A stretch of DNA of 13,656 nucleotides from an uncultured Verrucomicrobiales bacterium (GTDB taxonomy: Bacteria > Verrucomicrobiota > Verrucomicrobiia > Verrucomicrobiales > Akkermansiaceae): NCBI GenBank assembly GCA_937969125.1, contig CALBVA010000145.1:1-13656 (forward strand), written 5' to 3'. The notes beneath the pieces are model-generated. The model was not told where the DNA came from. It worked only from the letters and a program-made list of their open reading frames with translations, and did no database searches. The translations under genes and the position numbers were made by a program. Below are positions 6,514-13,639 of this stretch, in pieces; positions within the stretch are counted from its first letter, which is position 1, and each line of letters starts with the position of its first letter.

Positions 6514-7647
6514 CTACTGGCGATCATTGATCGCAGGGACCGGGGAAAGTTCAGCCGGGCCGACGTATTTCGTCAGCGGACGGTAGAGACGATTGTCATC
6601 CAGCTGCTCGAGAACCTGGGCAGTCCATCCGGCCATGCGCGCAATCGCGAAGATCGGGGTGAAAAGGTCAGTCGGGATATCGAGTGAGTAATAAACGGTC
6701 GCGGAGTAGAAATCGACGTTGGCATTCAGCCCCTTCTTCTCGCGCATGAGAGAGGCGATACGCTCGGACATATCGATCCACTTTGTTTCGCCAAGTTCCT
6801 CGGTGAGCTTGATCGCCATCTTCTGGAGATGAGGTGCGCGGGGATCGAGCACCTTGTAAACGCGGTGTCCGATGCCCATGATCTTCTTTTTATTGGCAAG
6901 GCAGTCCTCGACGTAAGCATCCACGCTTTCAAGATCACCGATTTCCTGGAGCATCTTAATGACGCCCTCATTTGCGCCTCCGTGGAGAGGCCCCTTGAGA
7001 GTGCCAATGGCGGAAGTCATTGCCGAGTAGATGTCGGAAAGAGTCGCGATGGTCACACGCGAAGAGAAAGTGGAGGCATTCATCCCGTGATCTGCGTGAA
7101 GGATGTAGGCGATATCGAGAGTCTTCGTCGCCGCTGTCGAAGGCTCCTCACCAGTCATGAGGTAGAGAAAGTGACCCGCTTCCGAAAGATCGTCACGCAC
7201 CGGAGGAAGCTCCAGTCCCTGACGAGCGCGGTGGTAATAAGCTACGATGACGGGAGTCTGCGCCACCAGTGAGAGGGCAACCTCGCGGTTGGCCACCTGA
7301 TCCGGCTCACCGATCTTGGCGCGCTTGTCGGAGAGACCCAGCATCGAGACGCCGGTGCGGAGCACATCCATGGGATTCGCGTCCTTCGGTGCGGCCTTCA
7401 GGAAATCGATCACTCCCTGCGGGATGGCACGGGTGGCGCGGAGCGATTTGGCAAAGTCATCCAGCTCAGACTGCGTCGGCAGCTTTCCGCGATGCAGGAG
7501 AAAGGTCACCTCTTCAAAGGTGCAATTCTCCACCAAATCATCAATCGAGTAGCCGAGGTAGGAAAGACGGCCATCCGCCCCTTCCACTTTCGAGAGTGCG
7601 GATTCATTGGCGATGACTCCTTCGAGACCTTTGGCGTAATCAGACAT
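6514..7647 (-). CDS. gltA: Citrate synthase (short type)
   Basis: The enzyme condenses acetyl-CoA with oxaloacetate to give citrate, the entry step of the tricarboxylic acid cycle, in the cytoplasm. At 377 residues it is of the short form lacking the N-terminal domain of enterobacterial GltA. The catalytic triad is visible: His222 in GPLHGGANE, His261 in GIGHRVYK and Asp312 in NVDFYS. The conserved HADHGMN (184-190) and the small-domain KGLEGVIA start (residues 6-13) are also typical. A 2-methylcitrate synthase activity cannot be excluded from sequence alone, but no prp-type neighbours are present. No clear Shine-Dalgarno precedes the ATG. The gene is divergent from tsaB across a 116-base region. 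The last codons overlap a second inverted repeat (GCGATCA-T-TGATCGC, 6520-6534). Confidence 0.95.
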   Translation of the reverse strand: MSDYAKGLEGVIANESALSKVEGADGRLSYLGYSIDDLVENCTFEEVTFLLHRGKLPTQSELDDFAKSLRATRAIPQGVIDFLKAAPKDANPMDVLRTGVSMLGLSDKRAKIGEPDQVANREVALSLVAQTPVIVAYYHRARQGLELPPVRDDLSEAGHFLYLMTGEEPSTAATKTLDIAYILHADHGMNASTFSSRVTIATLSDIYSAMTSAIGTLKGPLHGGANEGVIKMLQEIGDLESVDAYVEDCLANKKKIMGIGHRVYKVLDPRAPHLQKMAIKLTEELGETKWIDMSERIASLMREKKGLNANVDFYSATVYYSLDIPTDLFTPIFAIARMAGWTAQVLEQLDDNRLYRPLTKYVGPAELSPVPAINDRQ

Positions 7648-7750
7648 GGGAAATTTTTAAGTGAGATTGGTGAGAAATTAAGACGTGAAGAGATACGTCC
7701 ACCCCCCATCAGGCGCAAGGGTTTCCCGCGAAGCCGGAGCGTTTTTTGAT

Positions 7751-7763
7751 TTAAGAACCTTAA
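7751..7763. promoter_or_regulatory. Short dyad abutting the tsaB start codon
   Basis: TTAAG-AAC-CTTAA is an exact 5-base inverted repeat with a 3-base spacer, ending at the base before the GTG. Its last three bases are an in-frame TAA, so tsaB cannot extend further upstream. It could be an operator or a chance A/T-rich dyad. Confidence 0.25.
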
Positions 7764-8441
7764 GTGTCTGACAGCATCCGTCTCGTGGAAACGGAATGGA
7801 TTCTCGCCCTCGAAACCAGCGTCACTGATGCGACCCTCGCCCTCGCCGGTGATGGTAGGCTCCTCGCCGAGCGCACCTTCTCCAGTACCCGCTCCCAAGA
7901 ATGCGATCTCTTCTTGCCGCTTCAGAAAATCCTTGGAGATCTCCCTGAAGGCGCCTCTCTCTCCGCGATCATCGTGGGCACCGGCCCCGGGAGTTACAAT
8001 GGAGCCCGCGTAGGCATCGCTGCTGCCCAGGCCATCGCACAAGTTCATGACTGCCCCGTCGCCGGGCTCTGCTCCTTCGAAGGTGTGCAAACCGCACGCC
8101 AATCCCCCCTCTCTTTCGCCGTCGGAGATGCCAGACGCGGAAGCTTTTTTCTGATGCCGCTGGAGGATGGCCGCGCCACTGCCGCTCCAGAACTCCTCTC
8201 CCCGGAGGACTTCCAATCCCGCCTCGCCGGGTGTCACGGACCGAAGCTCACGTTCGAGGACCCGGCACGGCTCCCGGGAGACTTCGAAGTCGAGCACTGC
8301 CGCTCGACTGCCGATCTCCTTCTCGAAGCCTGGACCTCCCGCTCCGAAGAAGAACAAAAAGCGCTCATTACCACTCCTACAGAGGCCTTTTACCTCCGTC
8401 CACCGCACATCACGAAGTCGAAGAAAAAGCTCCTTTCTTGA
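7764..8441 (+). CDS. tsaB: tRNA threonylcarbamoyladenosine biosynthesis protein TsaB
   Basis: TsaB is the non-catalytic partner of TsaD in the complex that adds threonylcarbamoyl to adenosine 37 of ANN-decoding tRNAs, in the cytoplasm. The 225-residue protein has the ASKHA-type start (WILALETSVTDATLAL, residues 12-27) and the diagnostic VGTGPGSYNGARVG (71-84), equivalent to the family's GPGSFTGLRIG. It also has VGDARRGSFFL (120-130) and ends with a YLRPPH motif and a Lys-rich tail. The start is GTG at 7764, bounded by an in-frame stop immediately upstream; a second GTG at 7785 is an alternative. It is followed 30 bases later by a thioredoxin-like gene, likely in the same operon. Confidence 0.92.
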   Translation: MSDSIRLVETEWILALETSVTDATLALAGDGRLLAERTFSSTRSQECDLFLPLQKILGDLPEGASLSAIIVGTGPGSYNGARVGIAAAQAIAQVHDCPVAGLCSFEGVQTARQSPLSFAVGDARRGSFFLMPLEDGRATAAPELLSPEDFQSRLAGCHGPKLTFEDPARLPGDFEVEHCRSTADLLLEAWTSRSEEEQKALITTPTEAFYLRPPHITKSKKKLLS

Positions 8442-8471
8442 CGGGAGATCGATGTGCGCGATTCTCGCCCC

Positions 8472-9062
8472 ATGGCAGAAGTCAATTCCACCTTCCAACT
8501 CAAGATCGGCGATTCCGCCCCAGATTTCACCCTGCCCAATTACAGCGATAACAGCGGAAACGAGCACTCGCTCACCTCCCTGACTGGCGAGAACGGCACC
8601 CTCGTCATCTTCGCCTGCAATCACTGCCCCTTTGTCGTTCTCCTCGCCGAGGCCATCGGGCATTTCGCAAATGATGTGAAGGATGACGGCATCGCCACCA
8701 TCGCGATCAACTCGAACGACGTGGAAAACTATCCCGCTGACTCTCCGGAGAAGATGACTACCTTCGCCTCCGAATCCGGCTGGAATTTCCCCTATCTCTT
8801 TGATGCGGATCAGAAAATCGCCCATGCCTACAGCGCGGCCTGCACTCCGGATTTCTACCTCTTCGATTCCGGTCGCCGCCTCGTCTATGCCGGCCAATTC
8901 GATGCTGCCCGCCCCGGTAATGGCAAACCAATCACCGGCGCTGACATGCGGAAAGCGATCGAAGCTCTCCTCGCAAGAGAAGCTCCACTCTCACCGCAAC
9001 TTCCCAGCAGCGGATGCAACATCAAGTGGAAGCCCGGCAACGCTCCGGCCTACTTCGGCTAG
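8472..9062 (+). CDS. Thioredoxin/peroxiredoxin-like redox protein with CNHC active site
   Basis: The 196-residue protein lacks a signal peptide and is probably cytoplasmic. It starts with the AhpC/TSA-type GDSAPDFTLPN, carries a CxxC (Cys49-Asn-His-Cys52, in ACNHCPFV), has the cis-Pro strand CTPDFYLFD, and ends with GCNIKWKPGNAPAYFG. This set matches the peroxiredoxin-like PRX_like1 group, whose CNHCPF motif is characteristic; a thiol reductase or peroxidase activity is inferred from the family. The start is ambiguous: a GTG at 8454 has a GGGAG six bases upstream, while ATG at 8472 matches the usual length and is chosen here. The stop codon TAG shares the palindrome CTAG with the stop of the convergent gene. 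Confidence 0.88.
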   Translation: MAEVNSTFQLKIGDSAPDFTLPNYSDNSGNEHSLTSLTGENGTLVIFACNHCPFVVLLAEAIGHFANDVKDDGIATIAINSNDVENYPADSPEKMTTFASESGWNFPYLFDADQKIAHAYSAACTPDFYLFDSGRRLVYAGQFDAARPGNGKPITGADMRKAIEALLAREAPLSPQLPSSGCNIKWKPGNAPAYFG

Positions 9063-10234
9063 CTCTCGGATCGCTTCCAGCGGCGCGACTTCATTTCGAA
9101 CCGCTCAAGGGTCTGCGGCGGAACCTGCTCAACAGGTATGCGCAGGCTAAAAACCTCCCGCAGCCGCTCCTCGAGTCCCACACAGCCCTCTCCCTCCGCC
9201 CGCAGACGGACCTCCGACATGGAGTCCCGCTCCTCAATGAGGACCTCATACTCCTCGATTCCCTCGACGGATCTCACTACTTCCTCTACCGCGCCGGGAT
9301 AGAGATTCACCCCGCGCACGACGACCATGTCATCCGACCGACCAATAATGCCTCCCATCAAGGCAAAGTCGGAGTCCGGCCTCACCAGATCCCCGGTGCG
9401 GTAGCGGAGCAGGGGTGAGCCATGCCGGCCGAGAGTGGTGATGACGAGCTCACCCACTCCGCGCTCATCCTGATTAATGACCTCGCAGAAGTACGAACTG
9501 TGTCTCACTAAAAGACGATTTGGGTTTTCGCGATCCCCGACCGTGACCGGCCCGATCTCGGTCATTCCATGATGATCGATCACTTCAGCACCCCAGGCCA
9601 ACTCCAGTCTTCTTCTTACTTCTGGCAGGCTTCCGCCGGGTTCTCCGGCTACGATTAATTTCTCCACTCCGAGTGAAGCTGCATTATCAGCCAGACCCGC
9701 CAGTCGCAATCCGTAGGTCGGAGTGCAGCACAGGATCTGCGGTCGCAGCCGCTCAATCATGGCCAGACGCTGTGCACTCGAAAGCCCACCCGCCGGGATG
9801 GTGCGGATTCCCAAATGAGCAGCCGATTCAAAGCCCGCCCAGAACCCCAGAAACGGACCAAAAGAAAATGGGAAGATCGCGGACTGCCCCGCCGTCACCC
9901 CGGCCATCTCCCAGACCCATTCCCAATTTTCCCTCACCCATTCCCAGCCTGTCCGGTCATCCAGCCAGGTCATCGGCTGCCCGCTGGTTCCGCTCGTCTG
10001 ATGAAAGCGGGAATAATTTTCCAATGGAAAGGTGAGATTGGTCCCGTAAGGCGGATGAGTCAGCTGATCGGCGGCCAGCTCCGCCTTAGTGGTAAAGGGC
10101 ACCTCTCTGGAAAATTCCGCGAGGCTGCTCACACCGGTAAGTCCGCCAAGTTTCGCAGTATAAAAAGGGTTCGCCGACAACGCCGCCAGCAGGCGATTTA
10201 CTTCGCCGAGTTGCTGGACGGAATCGGGAGACAT
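9059..10234 (-). CDS. PaaK-like adenylate-forming (AMP-dependent) ligase
   Basis: From the ATG at 10234 the protein has 391 residues, somewhat shorter than typical phenylacetate-CoA ligase (~430). Adenylation motifs are in order: the P-loop QTSGTSGQPMT (79-89), HHGMTEIGP (221-229), the ATP-binding YRTGDL (278-283), the hinge region GRSDDMVVVRGVNLYP (298-313), and a C-terminal FEMKSRR in which Lys382 is a candidate catalytic lysine. Enzymes of this family activate aryl or acyl carboxylates as AMP esters, usually forming CoA thioesters; the substrate cannot be told from sequence. An in-frame ATG at 10285 would overlap the upstream gene by 40 bases. The 10234 start leaves 11 bases after the DUF2891 stop and is preferred. 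No phenylacetate catabolism genes are nearby. The stop overlaps that of the convergent gene by four bases. Confidence 0.85.
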   Translation of the reverse strand: MSPDSVQQLGEVNRLLAALSANPFYTAKLGGLTGVSSLAEFSREVPFTTKAELAADQLTHPPYGTNLTFPLENYSRFHQTSGTSGQPMTWLDDRTGWEWVRENWEWVWEMAGVTAGQSAIFPFSFGPFLGFWAGFESAAHLGIRTIPAGGLSSAQRLAMIERLRPQILCCTPTYGLRLAGLADNAASLGVEKLIVAGEPGGSLPEVRRRLELAWGAEVIDHHGMTEIGPVTVGDRENPNRLLVRHSSYFCEVINQDERGVGELVITTLGRHGSPLLRYRTGDLVRPDSDFALMGGIIGRSDDMVVVRGVNLYPGAVEEVVRSVEGIEEYEVLIEERDSMSEVRLRAEGEGCVGLEERLREVFSLRIPVEQVPPQTLERFEMKSRRWKRSES

Positions 10235-10245
10235 CGGAACTGATT

Positions 10246-11292
10246 TCAGTGGGTGAGGAGATACACGGCGAAGCTCCCCAGCCAATGATCACCCGCGTAG
10301 TGGCCGCTGAAGGTATCCGCTAATCCCGCCTTCTCATGAGCTTCGGAGAGCTGCAGAAAGGTTGCTTTAGCCTCGCCTTCCAGGGCACCGGCGACGCCGC
10401 GCATCGTCCAGGCCCGGTTGAGATTCAGCCCGACGAGGTGCACCAGTTGTCCGTCGGTGAAATCGCTCACGCTGACGGGTCTGGCGAGATTACCTAGGTC
10501 GAGCTTCGGAAAAAAGGCAGCCAGCCATTTGCGGAATTCTTCCTTCGGCAAGACGCGGCGCATGAGGTCAGCCTCATTCAGGCCGGCCGAGAAAAAATCG
10601 TTGCCGCTCGGTTCATAACGGACCGGATAGGCCGTGTCTCCGGCATAGAAGGCCTTGGCTTTCTCGATGAGGAGTTTCTCAAAATCGCCCGCCCCGGTAG
10701 CCCTCGCCCAATCGAGCATGAAGCCGAGGGCAAATGATGATTCCGGGTGGAAGCCACAGCGGACCGGCCAATCGAGCTTGGGGAGATAGGCGGTAGCATT
10801 CTTAACAATGACCGCCTCAACCGGGCGGTAGAATTCGGCCCAGCGTTTCCCCTGCTCATCGTCAAGAGAACGGAGTTCGCTGCCTAGTTTCAGAGCCCAA
10901 GCCCAGCCATACATCCGTTCAAACCAGGGATTGGCTGCGAGATAGTCGGCTTCCTTTTGAAGGTCGGCCTTGAGAAACTTTTTCTCTAGTGCTTCTCGTA
11001 CTTCGGCATTCCAGGAGGCCTTGGGATAGAGACGGACCAGTCGCACCAGCGTCCAGTGTCCGTGCACCGAGGAGTGCCAATCGAAGTGCCCGTAAAAAAC
11101 CGGAGTCATCTCACGGGGTGTTTTGGCATCAGAGGCGGAATTGAGGATGTTTCCCGGCTTATTGGGGAACTCACGGGTGAGCCCCGCGAGGGCCAATTCG
11201 ACAAACTTCCCGGCATCTTCCTCGCTGAGGCGGTTTTGAGCAGTAGTGGACATGAGACTGAGAGAGCTTAGGAGTAGGATGAGGGCTTTCAT
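10246..11292 (-). CDS. Exported DUF2891 family protein
   Basis: The 348-residue protein has a signal peptide (MKALILLLSSLSLMSTTA, residues 1-18) and so is probably periplasmic. It carries the conserved blocks of DUF2891: FYGHFDWHSSVHGHW (66-80), HPESSFALGFMLDWAR, the block from RYEPSGNDFFS to LMRRVL, and the C-terminal GHYAGDHWLGSFAVYLL. Repeated helical pairs suggest an alpha-toroid like those of glycoside hydrolases or polysaccharide lyases. That is inference, and no activity is established for the family as far as I know. Its ATG directly follows the TAA stop of the DUF3147 gene (TAAATG, zero spacing), which strongly suggests translational coupling. The ligase gene begins 11 bases after its stop. 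Confidence 0.85.
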   Translation of the reverse strand: MKALILLLSSLSLMSTTAQNRLSEEDAGKFVELALAGLTREFPNKPGNILNSASDAKTPREMTPVFYGHFDWHSSVHGHWTLVRLVRLYPKASWNAEVREALEKKFLKADLQKEADYLAANPWFERMYGWAWALKLGSELRSLDDEQGKRWAEFYRPVEAVIVKNATAYLPKLDWPVRCGFHPESSFALGFMLDWARATGAGDFEKLLIEKAKAFYAGDTAYPVRYEPSGNDFFSAGLNEADLMRRVLPKEEFRKWLAAFFPKLDLGNLARPVSVSDFTDGQLVHLVGLNLNRAWTMRGVAGALEGEAKATFLQLSEAHEKAGLADTFSGHYAGDHWLGSFAVYLLTH

Positions 11293-11703
11293 TTACATCA
11301 ATTCGATGGAGGTAAACTTCTTCAACGTCACCACCAACAACCAGAAAAGCGCGGTGGTGAGAAGGGCATTCACGCCCAGGGTAAGGTAGAATCCATAGCC
11401 CTTCCGGAGCATCCACGGGATGACGAGAAACATCGGGAGGGTCGGCAATACAAACCAGAAAGTGTAGTAGGCGTGGTTCGCGATAGACTCGATGCGGGTC
11501 GCTTCATCAGGGACCTTCGACTCATGGCGCATCCAGAGCATGGCCAGGATAGAAGTCAGGGGAAGGGCGATGAGGAGGGCGGAGAGCTTGTCACTGACCA
11601 GCTGGAGCTTCGTTACAAGGAGGATGATCACTGCGGTCAGAACGATCTTCACAACATCGAAGAGGCTCGGGGTGAGGACTTTGAGAAGTTCGGTTTTGTC
11701 CAT
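11293..11703 (-). CDS. DUF3147 family membrane protein
   Basis: The 136-residue protein has four predicted transmembrane helices (about residues 14-32, 40-57, 80-99 and 106-125). The conserved LIALPLTSILAMLWM (44-58) and the pattern FWFVLPTLPMFLVIPWMLRKGYGFY (split here as FWFVLPTLP and a following RKGYGFY) match DUF3147, a small inner-membrane family of unknown function. Charged ends (MDKTELLK, KKFTSIELM) flank the helices. It is the first gene of a tight minus-strand operon, ending directly against the DUF2891 start. Its own start is 35 bases from the divergent lipoprotein gene, so the promoter must be very short or lie within that gene. Confidence 0.82.
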   Translation of the reverse strand: MDKTELLKVLTPSLFDVVKIVLTAVIILLVTKLQLVSDKLSALLIALPLTSILAMLWMRHESKVPDEATRIESIANHAYYTFWFVLPTLPMFLVIPWMLRKGYGFYLTLGVNALLTTALFWLLVVTLKKFTSIELM

Positions 11704-11738
11704 TGCGATGCGACGACTTTGAGCCCAATCTTTCTCTC

Positions 11739-12587
11739 ATGCAAGTGGCCCGATTGATTCTTCCTGCTGTCTCCATTCTTTCCTTCTCAGCCTGCTCGGC
11801 GGATCCTCCACAGAGCTTCGAGCCTCGTCCTCCACAGGTGCAGGGACGAACGACCTCCACAGCGCTGAAGCTCAGCGCGGCGCAGAAGGCTTCGATTGGG
11901 AAGAAGATCTGGCAGAATGAGTCTGGAGGAAAAGTCTCCGGGCTGACGGCCTGGAATAAGGGGGAAGAATTTCCCTCGATGGGGATCGGCCACTTCATCT
12001 GGTATCCGAAGGGATTTAACGGACGCTGGACCGAATCATGGCCGGAGTTCGTGAAGTTCGCAGTCGCGAGAGGTCACAATGTCCCTGCAGTAGGTCGGCA
12101 GGCCGATTGCCCGTGGCCGAATAAGGCTTCATTCACCCGGGATTTCAATGGTGTCCAACTCACCGGACTGCGGAATTGGCTAAAAGCAAACATCGCGGTG
12201 CAGACGGATTTCATTGCCTACAAATCCCGGGCTGCCTTACCCGCCATGCTCGCCAGCGCGCCAGTGGCCCAGAGAGCACGAATCAAAAGGAACTATGACA
12301 AGGTGGCCAGCACTGCGAACGGTGTTTACGCTCTGGTGGATTACGTAAACTTCAAGGGAGACGGGACAAACCACAAGGAAACGTACGCCGAACAGGGCTG
12401 GGGATTGAAATGGGTGCTGATGGAGATGCGGAATGTTTCATCCGGACAGGCGGCGGCGCGGGAATTCGCGGCTGCCGCCAAGCGGAGACTGGATCTCCGT
12501 ATCAAGAACTCTCCAAAAGCCCGTGGCGAAGGTCGGTGGAAGGCAGGCTGGCACAATCGCTGTGACACCTACGCAAAGCCGCTCTAA
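11739..12587 (+). CDS. Lipoprotein with lysozyme-like NESGG...GIGHF motifs, conserved uncharacterised family
   Basis: The 282-residue protein has a lipoprotein signal (MQVARLILPAVSILSFSAC, Cys19), then a Pro/Gln-rich linker to about residue 40. The domain begins with IGKKIWQNESGGKVSGLTAW (53-72), has EEFPSMGIGHFIWYP (76-90), and continues with CPWPNKASF and ALVDYVNFKGDG, blocks I associate with an uncharacterised family in several phyla. A glutamate right after an aromatic-Gln-Asn context, followed by SGG and G-I-G-H-F, resembles lysozyme-like glycosidases. Glu61 would be the candidate acid, so a murein-acting role is possible but unproven. The start at ATG 11739 is chosen because it begins the signal; an in-frame TTG at 11703 is rejected. 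Its stop overlaps that of the next gene by four bases. Confidence 0.78.
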   Translation: MQVARLILPAVSILSFSACSADPPQSFEPRPPQVQGRTTSTALKLSAAQKASIGKKIWQNESGGKVSGLTAWNKGEEFPSMGIGHFIWYPKGFNGRWTESWPEFVKFAVARGHNVPAVGRQADCPWPNKASFTRDFNGVQLTGLRNWLKANIAVQTDFIAYKSRAALPAMLASAPVAQRARIKRNYDKVASTANGVYALVDYVNFKGDGTNHKETYAEQGWGLKWVLMEMRNVSSGQAAAREFAAAAKRRLDLRIKNSPKARGEGRWKAGWHNRCDTYAKPL

Positions 12588-13639
12588 TTCGACTTCTTTT
12601 TCTGAAGCTGCGCCTTGATCTGAGCAGCAAACTTCCCGCGGGATGAGGCCGGATTGACCGCGATGATTTCATCGGCAGCGGCGATGGCTTGGTCCACCTG
12701 GTTACCGTGCCGGAGCGCGGCGAGTTTTGGAATGAGTGCCTTTTGCTTGAGGTCACCGTCAGGTTGATGCTCGGCGATGAAGGCATCGACCATGGAGACG
12801 ACTTTATCGTAGGAATTCTTATGGAAGATGGCGCGGACGTCCTGATCGAGCTTCATAGCAGCCGCCTCCATGCGCCGCGTGCGTTGGAAGCCAAGAGTAT
12901 CATCTGGGTCCTGTTTTTCGATCTCCTTGAGTTCAGCCGAGTAGAGGTCCAACGAGACCTCGGTAGGGGATGATTTCAGAATTTCGATAAGAGCCTTTGC
13001 GCGCTCCAGGCCATCTTTCGCATAGGCAGCCCGCATGGCTTCTTCCCTCTGTTTGCGATTGGAGGCCTTCTTGAGAAGATGTTCTGCATACCCCTCCGGC
13101 CCTGTCGCGAGGGCTCCGGTTTCCTTCTCAAAAGGACGCCCCTTTTTGTCGAGGTAGAATGCGGTGGGATAGCTTTCGACACCGAATTTTTTGGCAATGG
13201 GAATATTACCAGCCAAAGGATCAGTCATCCCGGGCTTTTTCATGAGAGGCACATCCAAGTGAAGGAGAACGAATTTTTCTCCCGTTGCCGTTTGAAATGA
13301 CTCTTGTGATAGCACTCTCTTTTGAAGCTGAACACAGGCACCAGAAACTTTCAGCGAAGTAAAGATGAGGAAGATATCCTTATCCTCTGACAGCGCAGCT
13401 TTTCTGGCCTCGTCGAGATCCTTCAGCCAGACGTCCTCCGCAGCTCCCGCATAATCGGCCATCATGAGGAAGGCCAACGCACAGGTCAGCTTAGCCTTTG
13501 TTTTTGACGTGAATACCCTTTTAACAAAACCTTGAAGGCTATTCTTGATCCAATGAGATCCACTCTTGAGGCAAGTGGTCATCTTGGATTTCGCCAGGGA
13601 CCCCGTCAGGTGAGGTTGGCAGTAAGAAAAGGAATTCAT
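12584..13639 (-). CDS. Exported thioredoxin-fold protein lacking the CxxC pair, with a helical C-terminal region
   Basis: The 351-residue protein carries a hydrophobic export segment at about residues 48-66 (KAKLTCALAFLMMADYAGA) preceded by an unusually long polar N-terminal extension. Cleavage is plausible after AGAA. Residues ~68-190 fit a thioredoxin fold: EDVWLKDLDEARKAALSEDK, a strand DIFLIF, then VSGACVQLQKRV where a WCxxC motif is expected, and the cis-Pro strand VESYPTAFYLDKKGRP. The first cysteine is replaced by Ser99 and only Cys102 remains. The C-terminal third is helical, with a tetratricopeptide-like end (DQAIAAADEIIAVNPASS). The ATG at 13639 has a possible AAGGA just upstream; Met20 is an alternative start. 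It probably has a binding or chaperone role, not dithiol oxidoreduction. Its stop overlaps that of the convergent lipoprotein gene. Confidence 0.78.
   Translation of the reverse strand: MNSFSYCQPHLTGSLAKSKMTTCLKSGSHWIKNSLQGFVKRVFTSKTKAKLTCALAFLMMADYAGAAEDVWLKDLDEARKAALSEDKDIFLIFTSLKVSGACVQLQKRVLSQESFQTATGEKFVLLHLDVPLMKKPGMTDPLAGNIPIAKKFGVESYPTAFYLDKKGRPFEKETGALATGPEGYAEHLLKKASNRKQREEAMRAAYAKDGLERAKALIEILKSSPTEVSLDLYSAELKEIEKQDPDDTLGFQRTRRMEAAAMKLDQDVRAIFHKNSYDKVVSMVDAFIAEHQPDGDLKQKALIPKLAALRHGNQVDQAIAAADEIIAVNPASSRGKFAAQIKAQLQKKKSN

Noticed and set aside
7648..7763. Candidate promoter for citrate synthase (TTGCGC and TATCTC spaced by 17 on the minus strand)
   Set aside because: The -10 box matches the consensus at only three positions and the usual sigma factor preferences of this phylum are uncertain.
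7506..8897. 463-residue open frame on the minus strand opposite tsaB and the thioredoxin-like gene
   Set aside because: It covers most of two well-identified plus-strand genes and the citrate synthase 5' end; its composition (Gly/Glu/Arg-rich, no motif) is that of an antisense frame in GC-biased codons.
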